A stretch of 12,071 bases of DNA from Methanosarcinales archaeon (GTDB lineage Archaea; Halobacteriota; Methanosarcinia; Methanosarcinales; Methanogasteraceae), in assembly GCA_030672345.1 (NCBI GenBank), contig DAOVGO010000025.1, forward strand, positions 1-12,071, written 5' to 3'. Below are positions 7,091 through 12,071 of the stretch, in pieces. How positions within the stretch are numbered: the first letter of the stretch is position 1; every line of letters begins with the position of its first letter. The position numbers were made by a program, and so were the translations under genes. Under the pieces are notes generated by a model. That model was not told where the DNA came from. It was given only the letters and a program-made list of their open reading frames with translations, and searched no databases.

Positions 7091-8629
7091 TCAGGTCACC
7101 TCCGCAAGCAGAGCATCGACCTCGTGATCGGATATCCTTTCTATCAACCCAACGCTCTCAACAAGCAGGTATCGGTCAAGAATGCTCCCGGTCATGGTGT
7201 AATATCTGCCGAGCAGCCGTTTCTTCATCTCGTCCAGCACCACGCTCTGATCGAGCGCATCCACCGCCATCTCTTTTGCCTCATCGAGCGTGATCCCGCC
7301 GATGCTTTCGGTGATCTCCCGATTGAAGAGTGCCTCCTGCACCGTAGTACCATTATCCATCACCGCTTTGATGCGGAGATCATGGATGCCATCCACATTT
7401 CCGTGCTCCAGGCAGGTTCCTTTCATGAGCGCACGGTTGCAGATCGGGCACCGCCTGATCAGTCCGGAACCGTCCTGGATATGAACCATGGCGCCTGTAA
7501 ACTCTGTGGTAGAGTATCCGACCTCGATATCCTCGCCCAGCTCTTCAATCTGGCTGTTCCTGCTGAATTTTACGCTAAACCGCCCATCGTACTCATCAGC
7601 GACCATATTCTCAAAGGAATAACTTTTTCCCTCTTCGAGTGGCTGCAAATCAGATTTTGCCCATTTAACGAACTTGATGGTCCCTGTTTCGTCACCGACG
7701 AGCCCAACCTGATCGATCGACTCATGTTCGCTCTCCCACAACTGCACAACCTTTGCACGCAGATTGATCCACTGTCCGCTCTGGTTGATCTCGTCTATCG
7801 CAACCAGATGCGCTTCCATGTCCGGGGTTTCGACATCCTCCTCCAGTTCGTTGATCGATGAACTTTTGTTGAATTTCACGCTGAACCGCTCTTCGAACTC
7901 ATCGGTTACCAGATTCTCAAAGGAATAGCTCTTACCCTCAACAAGCGCCGGTAACTCTGATTTTGCCCACTTAACAAACTTAATCGTGCCTGTTTCGTCA
8001 CCGATGAGACCGATCTGATCGATCGACTCGTGCTCGCTATCCCACAATTGAGTCACCTTTGCACGCAGATTGACCCACTGCCCGCTCTCGTTGATGTCGT
8101 CTATCGCAACCAGTTGCGCCTCCCGATCCGGGGTTTCGATATCCTCGTCCAGCTCTGAAATGCGCGTGGTTCGGTTCATCTTCACGCTGAAACGCCCCTC
8201 CCACTCATCAGTGGTCATATTCTCAAAAGAATAACTTTTACCTTCTTCAAGAGGCGGCAGATTGGATTTCGCCCATTTCACGAACTTGATCGTCCCTGTT
8301 TCGTCTCCAATGAGCCCGACCTGATCAATCGCCGGAGATGTGCTCTCCCACAGCTGCACAACCTTCGCATGCAGGTTGACCCACTGTTCACTCTCGTTGA
8401 TATCCGCGATCTGTGTGGATGATGCGCCCTCCGGCATACCATAATAATCCTCTCGCTTGACCCCGTGTTCTCGCAGGAAATAGCTGACAACGCTTCGCTC
8501 TGCCTCTGTGCCCGGAACCTTGAATCGCTCGGTCAGATCGCTGAGTCGCCGCTCAATCTCGCCAGGTTCGATATCAACGTTCAGTTCGAGGAACCGTTTT
8601 CGTATCTGTTCGGATGTTTCATGGATCAT
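7091..8629 (-). CDS. rpa: Replication protein A, three tandem OB folds plus zinc finger
   Basis: This 512-residue single-stranded-DNA-binding protein has a short helical N-terminus (1-75), three OB folds of exactly 102 residues each (76-177, 178-279, 280-about 370) and a zinc finger with Cys394, Cys397, Cys406 and His409 (CPIC ... CLEH). A C-terminal helical domain follows. Each OB repeat contains GDETGTIKFVKWAKS and EGKSYSFEN almost unchanged. Archaeal RPAs vary in OB number; three plus a zinc finger is within the known range, but such uniform repeats are unusual. The frame is open to an ATG at 8662. I prefer the ATG at 8629 because GAGGG sits 7 nt before it, and a TATA element at 8678-8686 predicts transcription starting near 8656, inside the longer form. 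It is co-transcribed with the RPA-associated gene 1 bp downstream. Confidence 0.93.
   Translation of the reverse strand: MIHETSEQIRKRFLELNVDIEPGEIERRLSDLTERFKVPGTEAERSVVSYFLREHGVKREDYYGMPEGASSTQIADINESEQWVNLHAKVVQLWESTSPAIDQVGLIGDETGTIKFVKWAKSNLPPLEEGKSYSFENMTTDEWEGRFSVKMNRTTRISELDEDIETPDREAQLVAIDDINESGQWVNLRAKVTQLWDSEHESIDQIGLIGDETGTIKFVKWAKSELPALVEGKSYSFENLVTDEFEERFSVKFNKSSSINELEEDVETPDMEAHLVAIDEINQSGQWINLRAKVVQLWESEHESIDQVGLVGDETGTIKFVKWAKSDLQPLEEGKSYSFENMVADEYDGRFSVKFSRNSQIEELGEDIEVGYSTTEFTGAMVHIQDGSGLIRRCPICNRALMKGTCLEHGNVDGIHDLRIKAVMDNGTTVQEALFNREITESIGGITLDEAKEMAVDALDQSVVLDEMKKRLLGRYYTMTGSILDRYLLVESVGLIERISDHEVDALLAEVT
7487..8404 (-). repeat. Three in-gene 306-bp repeats encoding OB folds
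   Basis: Units at 8404-8099, 8098-7793 and 7792-7487 have the same length and no indels between them. DNA as well as protein is similar: over about 50 bp of the GDETGTIKF region, units 2 and 3 differ at roughly seven positions, mostly synonymous. This fits recent duplication or continuing gene conversion. Unit 3 diverges near its end where the zinc-finger domain begins. Confidence 0.85.
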
Positions 8630-8677
8630 GATATTCCCTCGATCATCGAGTTTGTGTTTCATCCTCGAACACCCGGA

Positions 8678-8686
8678 TAGATAAAG
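8678..8686 (-). promoter_or_regulatory. TATA element for rpa
   Basis: The minus-strand sequence CTTTATCTA gives a predicted transcription start near 8656. That leaves a leader of about 27 nt containing GAGGG before the ATG at 8629, and it excludes the upstream ATG at 8662. Confidence 0.5.
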
Positions 8687-8696
8687 GTACTCAAAG

Positions 8697-8916
8697 AGCG
8701 GGGTGAAAGTGATTATTCATAGAGCATGACTCTCATGCTCTCCAACTCTCGGGTATTTCGAGCATACAGACCCGGGAATCACGAATATCCGTATGATCCG
8801 TCCAAACACGCTATCTGTGATCCCTGATCGAATGTAAGAGAAACCGTAACAGCCCCGGTCTTCCGGGGAGATCGCCTTCAACCGCCCCCGCACCATCCCC
8901 CCCTGCCACCTCCACG
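8697..8916. other. 220-bp spacer between kae1 and rpa with two perfect hairpins
   Basis: No gene is called here. Two perfect inverted repeats are visible: AGAGCATGA-ctc-TCATGCTCT (8721-8741; 9-bp stem, 3-nt loop) and CCCCGG-TCTT-CCGGGG (8853-8868; 6-bp stem, 4-nt loop). Either could end the kae1 transcript, although neither has a long T-run. A minus-strand frame is open from 8926 to 8717 (69 codons) but resembles no family I know. Nothing here looks like the Bud32 kinase that often follows Kae1. Confidence 0.5.
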
Positions 8917-8929
8917 TCACCTCCACGTC
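8908..8929. repeat. 11-bp tandem duplication at the kae1 stop codon
   Basis: ACCTCCACGTC occurs twice in direct succession (8908-8918, 8919-8929), with two bases of a third unit. The kae1 TGA (8917-8919) spans the junction of the two copies. With a single copy the frame would continue to 8717. Confidence 0.85.
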
Positions 8930-9891
8930 ACATCGACCTGATCCGGTCTAAAGTCAGGTATCACCATCGAATCCTCGATCGAGAGCGGTTCGCCGCTTTC
9001 AAGCATCAGAAGTCCGGTATATGCGATCATCACGCCGTTATCCCCCATGAATCGCTTTTCAGGGACGTGAAACGCCACGCCGCGTTCCTCGCACATGATC
9101 TCAAGCATCCCTTGAAGCCGAGCGTTCGCGCCGACGCCGCCTGCAAGCAGCACATCATTCTTCTCGGTATGCGCAACCGCACGCTCGGTGACCTCGACAA
9201 GCATGGCAAACGCAGTCTCCTGAAGCGAAAAGCAGACGTCAGCAAGCGAATGTTTCTTAAGTGCCTCCTTCGCTGCGGTCATGAGCCCTGAAAACGAAAA
9301 ATCCATCCCCTTCACACTGTATGGGAGCGGAATGTACTCCTCTGCAGCAAGCGCCTCGCTCTCGATCTTGGGTCCGCCCGGGTGCGAAAAACCGACGTGT
9401 CTTGCGAATTTGTCAAGAGCGTTTCCGATGCCGATATCAAGCGTCTCTCCGAATATGCGGTACCTTCCGCTCCGGTAAGCGAGGACCTGCGAGTTTGCGC
9501 CGCTCACATAAAGCATCACCGGATCATCGATGCGGCACTGCCACCTGCCGATCTCGAGGTGTGCGACGCAGTGGTTGACTCCGATCAAGGGCACATCAAG
9601 CGAGAGCGAAAGCGCACGGGCTGCGGTCGCAACCGTCCTGAGACACGGTCCCATACCCGGTCCCTGCGAGAATGCGACGCCGTCGATCGACATGTCTCCT
9701 GCTGACTCAATCGCTTGCCTGACAACAGATGCGATGTGGGTGGCGTGGTGCTGCGCTGCTTCCCGCGGGTGGATGCCGCCGGTTGTTGGCTGGTACGTCG
9801 CGGTCGCCTCTGCGAGGACGTCTGTTTCGGTCACGATTCCCGCGGAGAGGTTCCATGCCGTGCCCTCGATTCCGAGAATGGTTCGGTGCAT
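8917..9891 (-). CDS. kae1: Kae1/TsaD-family tRNA N6-threonylcarbamoyladenosine synthase subunit
   Basis: This 324-residue catalytic subunit of KEOPS transfers threonylcarbamoyl from TC-AMP to A37 of ANN-decoding tRNAs (t6A). Family signatures run along its length: LGIEGTAWNLSAGIV (6-20), GGIHPREAAQHHA (38-50), SQGPGMGPCLR (75-85), NHCVAH with metal ligands His107 and His111, YVSGANSQV with Tyr128, GNALDKFARHVG, DFSFSGL, AGGVGANARL and RFMGDNGVMIAY with Asp284. All expected metal ligands are present and the length matches stand-alone Kae1. Many euryarchaea fuse Kae1 to the Bud32 kinase; here there is no fusion and no bud32 nearby. The ATG at 9891 gives the canonical N-terminus, but no Shine-Dalgarno is visible in its C-rich leader. 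A TATA element lies at 9946-9956. It is separated from rps27ae, its common neighbour. The stop codon falls within an 11-bp duplication. Confidence 0.95.
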   Translation of the reverse strand: MHRTILGIEGTAWNLSAGIVTETDVLAEATATYQPTTGGIHPREAAQHHATHIASVVRQAIESAGDMSIDGVAFSQGPGMGPCLRTVATAARALSLSLDVPLIGVNHCVAHLEIGRWQCRIDDPVMLYVSGANSQVLAYRSGRYRIFGETLDIGIGNALDKFARHVGFSHPGGPKIESEALAAEEYIPLPYSVKGMDFSFSGLMTAAKEALKKHSLADVCFSLQETAFAMLVEVTERAVAHTEKNDVLLAGGVGANARLQGMLEIMCEERGVAFHVPEKRFMGDNGVMIAYTGLLMLESGEPLSIEDSMVIPDFRPDQVDVTWR

Positions 9892-9944
9892 TGCTTTGAT
9901 TTTATGGTGGGGGTGGGAGGTAAAGGTGTTGTGGTCGCGGTGGT

Positions 9945-10280
9945 GTTATATATGGTAGCAAGCAGCTCACCGGCATCGATGCCACCCCGGGTGGGCACGG
10001 CAGGTGCAGATCTCGGGCGCAGGCGAGATGTTGCCGAACGACGCAAGGATAGGGGCGGGACAAAGGACGGTTATGACATCCCGGTAACAAAGACGATCGC
10101 TGAAAGTCTGTAGATATTCCTGTGATCGCACCAGGCGGCGTCGGGGCGGTGGAGCGCATCTGTGGGACGTTTGTGGGCGGGGTGGATGCGTGTCTTGCAA
10201 GCGAGCTGGATTCCACTACGGGACGTGTGCTGGGGGTGAAGATCAGGGAGTGTCTGAGGGAAATGGGCGGGGTGAAAACC
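9945..10280 (+). pseudogene. hisF: Decayed hisF (imidazole glycerol phosphate synthase cyclase subunit), C-terminal half
   Basis: No intact gene is present, but the plus strand reads as the last ~115 residues of HisF once frames are joined. Segments in order are VIYGSKQLTGIDA (9945-9983, frame 3); GWARQVQISGAGEMLPND (9989-10042, frame 2); GGTKDGYDIPVTKTIAESL (10054-10110, frame 1); and DIPVIAPGGVGAVERI, then DACLAS (10113 on, frame 3). FHYG follows in frame 2 (10211-10222) and VKIRECLREMGGVKT in frame 3 to 10280. HisF has the same blocks in the same order: GGRKPTGIDAVEWA, GAGEILLTS, DGTKDGYD, IPVIASGGVG, DACLAAS, FHYGE, VKEYLRE. At least three shifts occur, and loss of one G makes the TAG at 10111-10113. 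The N-terminal half is missing, replaced by the kae1 start. Catalytic and framework positions are also altered, so this is a relic rather than one sequencing slip. Confidence 0.87.
9946..9956 (-). promoter_or_regulatory. TATA element for kae1, inside the hisF remnant
   Basis: The minus-strand sequence ACCATATATAAC, 55-65 bp upstream of the kae1 ATG, predicts a start near 9926 and a leader of about 35 nt. The same bases on the plus strand encode Val-Ile-Tyr-Gly of the hisF remnant. Confidence 0.5.
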
Positions 10281-10342
10281 CCCGACCGCGCCACTTCGGA
10301 ATGAATTCGAGGCATCTTCTGAAAAATGTATGAATCTCTAAA

Positions 10343-10750
10343 TTAAAAATTGCTTTCTTCTTTAGATCTCAACAATTTCAATCTTCCTAAATCTCCACCA
10401 ACTACGACTTTAACGCTTTTTCTTGTTGGTTTTACCTCTATTGAGTTAACAGCCACACAAAAAACAGCCAACCATGCAGGGGTAACTATCCCGGCACCGA
10501 GTAAAGTAATAATACGAATCCCACTTCTTTCTATTTTAGAAACCCTATACTTTTCAAAAAAAGGTGCGTAAGGCTTTAATTCTGCTAAACAAGATATTAT
10601 AGTGTTAATTTCTTTTTTAATTTGCTCAATATTCGCCTTTTTATCTATAGATTCATAATCTACCGTCATATCTATAATACGGTGTGTAGATCTAAGAATC
10701 TCTTCTTTCCTCTCAAAGACTTTTTGACGAATCTCCGTGAGTTCAACCAT
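10343..10750 (-). CDS. Hypothetical protein with one C-terminal membrane segment
   Basis: This 135-residue protein is not recognised. Residues 1-60 are Lys/Glu-rich and probably helical or coiled-coil (FERKEEILRSTHRIIDMT, ANIEQIKKEINTIISCL). Residues 78-102 form a hydrophobic stretch (IRIITLLGAGIVTPAWLAVFC plus AVNSI, quoted here in two parts), likely one transmembrane helix or hairpin. A basic tail follows (KPTRKSVKVVVGG). The ATG at 10748-10750 has GAGATGG 7 nt upstream, and CTATAAG at 10786-10792 could be its TATA element; an alternative is AAATATAAAA near 10862. Base composition is much richer in A+T than the genes to the left, in common with the next two genes, suggesting foreign origin. 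Small, membrane-anchored and helical would suit an accessory or toxin-like role, but there is no specific evidence. Confidence 0.6.
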   Translation of the reverse strand: MVELTEIRQKVFERKEEILRSTHRIIDMTVDYESIDKKANIEQIKKEINTIISCLAELKPYAPFFEKYRVSKIERSGIRIITLLGAGIVTPAWLAVFCVAVNSIEVKPTRKSVKVVVGGDLGRLKLLRSKEESNF

Positions 10751-10881
10751 TCATTACCATCTCTATTTCCACTTTAGTTTTAAGTCTTATAGATGTTGAA
10801 ACTCCAGCCACACCACCCACGATGAATTAATAAGCATCTAAAAGTCGTTAGGTGAAGTTTTTTTATATTTTAAATTGTAAC
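10751..10881. other. AT-rich spacer, no gene seen
   Basis: This 131-bp spacer holds only TATA-like stretches for the downstream membrane-protein gene (minus-strand AAATATAAAA near 10862 and CTATAAG at 10786-10792). No RNA gene is recognised. Confidence 0.4.
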
Positions 10882-11232
10882 TCACTCAATTATAGACTTT
10901 TTCATTTCTTTGGTTGCGTTCACAATTTTTTCTACAGTTTCGTCTGTGATATCCTTTAATGTGCCACTGATTTGCGTATATTCGTTTGCTGAGGGTCTGC
11001 TTGTCGTTTTGATGTTTACAATTGGATTTGGAACGTATTCCTCTTCCTCCTCCTCAAAAACCTCCGGATGATTTTGTTTAGCCTCCTCAAGAAGTTTATG
11101 TTGTTCAACCATATCCTCTATTTCTGACCTGGTTTGAAGTTTTTTGAGGTCTGTCACATACCATCTCAATAATTCCTTTCTTTCGTCTAATGTTAAACCC
11201 CTCATATCCAACGACGCTATTTCATCCATCAT
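10882..11232 (-). CDS. Hypothetical acidic, mostly helical protein
   Basis: This 116-residue protein is not recognised. The N-terminal half looks like a helical bundle (LTLDERKELLRWYVTDLKKL, then EIEDMVEQHKLLEEA). An acidic run of six glutamates (60-65) then leads to a linker (YVPNPIVNI) and a C-terminal helix (TDETVEKIVNATKEMKKS). There is no signal peptide or membrane segment. The start at 11232 is well supported: GGAGG lies 7 nt upstream, inside the last codons of the preceding gene, with only 2 bp between stop and start. That coupling with a small basic partner is the layout seen in antitoxin-toxin-like and other two-component modules, but no catalytic residues or DNA-binding motif are visible. 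Base composition is AT-rich. Confidence 0.62.
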   Translation of the reverse strand: MMDEIASLDMRGLTLDERKELLRWYVTDLKKLQTRSEIEDMVEQHKLLEEAKQNHPEVFEEEEEEYVPNPIVNIKTTSRPSANEYTQISGTLKDITDETVEKIVNATKEMKKSIIE

Positions 11233-11234
11233 CG

Positions 11235-11471
11235 TTATGCCTCCAAGCTTCTTAAGTCACCAAACCCAACACTCAGTACAGAGCCGGTGTATTGCTTTTT
11301 CACAATCGTTTTCTTCTGATTTCTGTATGTAACTTTCCCTAACCTCCCAACCATGACCAACCGAGCCATTGAGGCAGGATGGTGCCCAGAGACTTTTATC
11401 GCACATTCCTTGAGATGTGGAAACGCCTTGCACAGTTCTCCTCGCTCCATGTACAATAAATCAGAACTCAT
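11235..11471 (-). CDS. Hypothetical small basic protein
   Basis: This protein of about 78 residues is not recognised. The N-terminal third (LYMERGELCKAFPHLKECAI) looks helical. The rest alternates strands and basic turns (RLVMVGRLGKVTYRNQKKTI, VKKQYTGSVLSVGF), giving a strongly basic protein that could bind nucleic acid or an acidic partner, such as the Glu-rich product encoded 2 bp downstream. The frame is open to 11558, but that extension runs through the terminator hairpin at 11521-11566. A start at the ATG of 11471 (or 11486) is therefore preferred. No clear Shine-Dalgarno or TATA element is visible, so expression is uncertain. Confidence 0.5.
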   Translation of the reverse strand: MSSDLLYMERGELCKAFPHLKECAIKVSGHHPASMARLVMVGRLGKVTYRNQKKTIVKKQYTGSVLSVGFGDLRSLEA

Positions 11472-11520
11472 ACTACAAAAAACCATCCCAAAAGCGAAAT
11501 CTCTAACCCTTCCAGATACC

Positions 11521-11566
11521 AGAAAAAAACAAAATCGCGGCAAAGCGCCCTCCGGCACCCTGCCGC
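11521..11566 (-). terminator. Hairpin plus T-run terminator after the glutamate-synthase-like gene
   Basis: On the minus strand GCGGCA pairs with TGCCGC (11566-11561 and 11542-11537), with an inner GTGCC/GGCGC stem closed by GGAG. It is followed by GATTTTGTTTTTTTCT. It begins 10 bp after the stop at 11577 and marks the boundary between the decayed metabolic gene and the AT-rich trio. Confidence 0.75.
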
Positions 11567-11576
11567 AAACAACAGT

Positions 11577-12071
11577 TCACCCGTTCAGTATCCCCTCAAC
11601 CTCGTCCGCGTCCACGTCCATGATGTACGGTATTCCGCTGATCTCGGCATCATCCTTCGTGAGCGCCGCAATATCATCCCGCGTGATATATAACAGCCCG
11701 AATTTCCTGTTCCCAGCCATCAACTGGCGCATGCCCTGCGCAATCCGCTGCATATACGTAAAGAGCCCGATCGCACCCGGAGGAATCGCATCAAACTCGG
11801 AACCAAACCTGTGCTTCAGTTCAGTCGAAGTAACGAATATATCCTCGATCGTCCGCCCGAAGCGTGAGATGTAGACTGGAACCTCCTTGCTCTTAACAGC
11901 ATTCCCGATCGTCTTCCCGACCATTGCGGCATTGAAACGGTCCTCGTGCCATGCCGATGATCTTGAAATAAGGTGCACCGAGCGCAAGCCCCTTGTATGC
12001 CCGGGTCCTCAAAGATGATACCGCCAGCTACCGCAATATCGGGCACAAACTCGCCCTTCTCTGCAAGCTTA
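11577..12071 (-). pseudogene. FMN-binding glutamate-synthase-like protein, C-terminal part, frame-shifted, cut by window edge
   Basis: The joined reading matches the C-terminal region of archaeal FMN-binding glutamate synthase family proteins (GltB central-domain type, MJ1351-like). Pieces are FVPDIAVAGGIIFEDPGI (to about 11995), KGLALGAPYFKIIGMARGP (to about 11938) and FNAAMVGKTIGNAVKSKEVP onward. The last piece includes GAIGLFTYMQRIAQGMRQLM and ends ISGIPYIMDVDADEV before the stop at 11577. Two shifts are needed, near 11994-11996 (around CATACAAGG) and 11935-11937 (one extra T in CCGTTTCAATG). Both go in the same direction, so they do not compensate. Family residues outside the shifts are well kept, so the break is recent or reflects two base-calling errors. 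The family uses FMN and Fe-S electrons in glutamate synthesis or related reactions. The 5' part lies outside the window. Confidence 0.8.

Noticed and set aside
7124..7861. Plus-strand open frame of 245 codons.
   Set aside because: It is antisense to the repeated OB-fold region of rpa; the repeats keep the opposite frame open. No protein features of its own.
8697..8916. Possible lost or decayed bud32 after kae1.
   Set aside because: No kinase motifs (Gly-rich entry, HGD, DFG-like) could be read in any frame.
8717..8926. Minus-strand open frame of 69 codons after kae1.
   Set aside because: It overlaps the kae1 end, resembles no family, contains two hairpins, and its start lies inside the tandem duplication. 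It is better explained as spacer.
9906..9920. G-rich run (GGTGGGGGTGGGAGG) as a possible G-quadruplex.
   Set aside because: Only two to three good G-runs lie close together. It sits in the kae1 leader complement and can be explained by the GC-rich relic.
9902..10315. Minus-strand open frames of 137 and 77 codons across the gene-free stretch.
   Set aside because: They are Pro/Ser/Arg-rich and low-complexity. The plus strand of the same stretch carries clear HisF motifs.
12065..12070. HindIII site (AAGCTT) one base from the window end, possibly a cloning junction.
   Set aside because: Such a site can occur by chance and the window edge may be arbitrary. Nothing else indicates vector sequence.
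1..12071. CRISPR arrays, insertion sequences, tRNA or rRNA genes.
   Set aside because: I saw no regular short repeats with spacers, no transposase motifs or terminal inverted repeats, and no tRNA-like T-loop or rRNA segment on either strand.

Overview
The window is archaeal and most likely from a methanogen-related euryarchaeon (Halobacteriota/Methanomicrobia type). The evidence is RNA polymerase subunits Rpo7 and Spt4, ribosomal proteins S24e and S27ae, an archaeal GTP-dependent dephospho-CoA kinase, Kae1, a three-OB-fold archaeal RPA with its associated protein, KaiC-like and GvpD-like ATPases, and TATA-type promoters. I cannot fix the genus. ANME-1/Syntrophoarchaeum-like lineages would fit but are not shown. 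Nearly everything reads on the minus strand. The exceptions are one methyltransferase gene and one decayed gene.

Layout in transcription order on the minus strand, right to left. (1) 12071-11577: the frame-shifted C-terminal part of an FMN-binding glutamate-synthase-like gene, followed by a strong hairpin/T-run terminator. (2) 11471-10343: three small, AT-rich genes of unknown function. The first two lie 2 bp apart, and the third encodes a protein with a membrane segment. (3) 9945-10280: on the plus strand, a heavily frame-shifted remnant of the C-terminal half of hisF that was not expected here. (4) 9891-8917: kae1, whose TATA element lies inside the hisF remnant. (5) 8629-6526: rpa plus the RPA-associated gene, 1 bp apart. 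(6) 6382-4082: a tight cluster rpo7-spt4-dephospho-CoA kinase-rps24e-rps27ae-lipoprotein. rps27ae (4620-4781) encodes only 53 residues and is easily missed. (7) 4012-2472: a two-domain KaiC-like ATPase overlapping a zinc-ribbon gene. (8) 1537-2463 on the plus strand: a SPOUT RNA methyltransferase, convergent with (7) and divergent from (9). (9) 1448-6: a GvpD-like P-loop ATPase.

Biologically this is an information-processing neighbourhood: transcription (Rpo7, Spt4), translation (S24e, S27ae, and Kae1 for the t6A tRNA modification), CoA synthesis, and replication/repair (RPA). Two signalling-type RecA-fold ATPases sit at one end, and a decaying, AT-rich accessory patch sits at the other. kae1, which often follows rps27ae in archaea, has been separated from it, and a secreted lipoprotein gene occupies that slot.

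I did not find a convincing new multi-gene system. The most distinctive signals are the hisF graveyard beside kae1, the AT-rich gene trio between two broken metabolic genes, the near-identical OB-fold triplication in RPA, and a kae1 stop codon created by an 11-bp tandem duplication.
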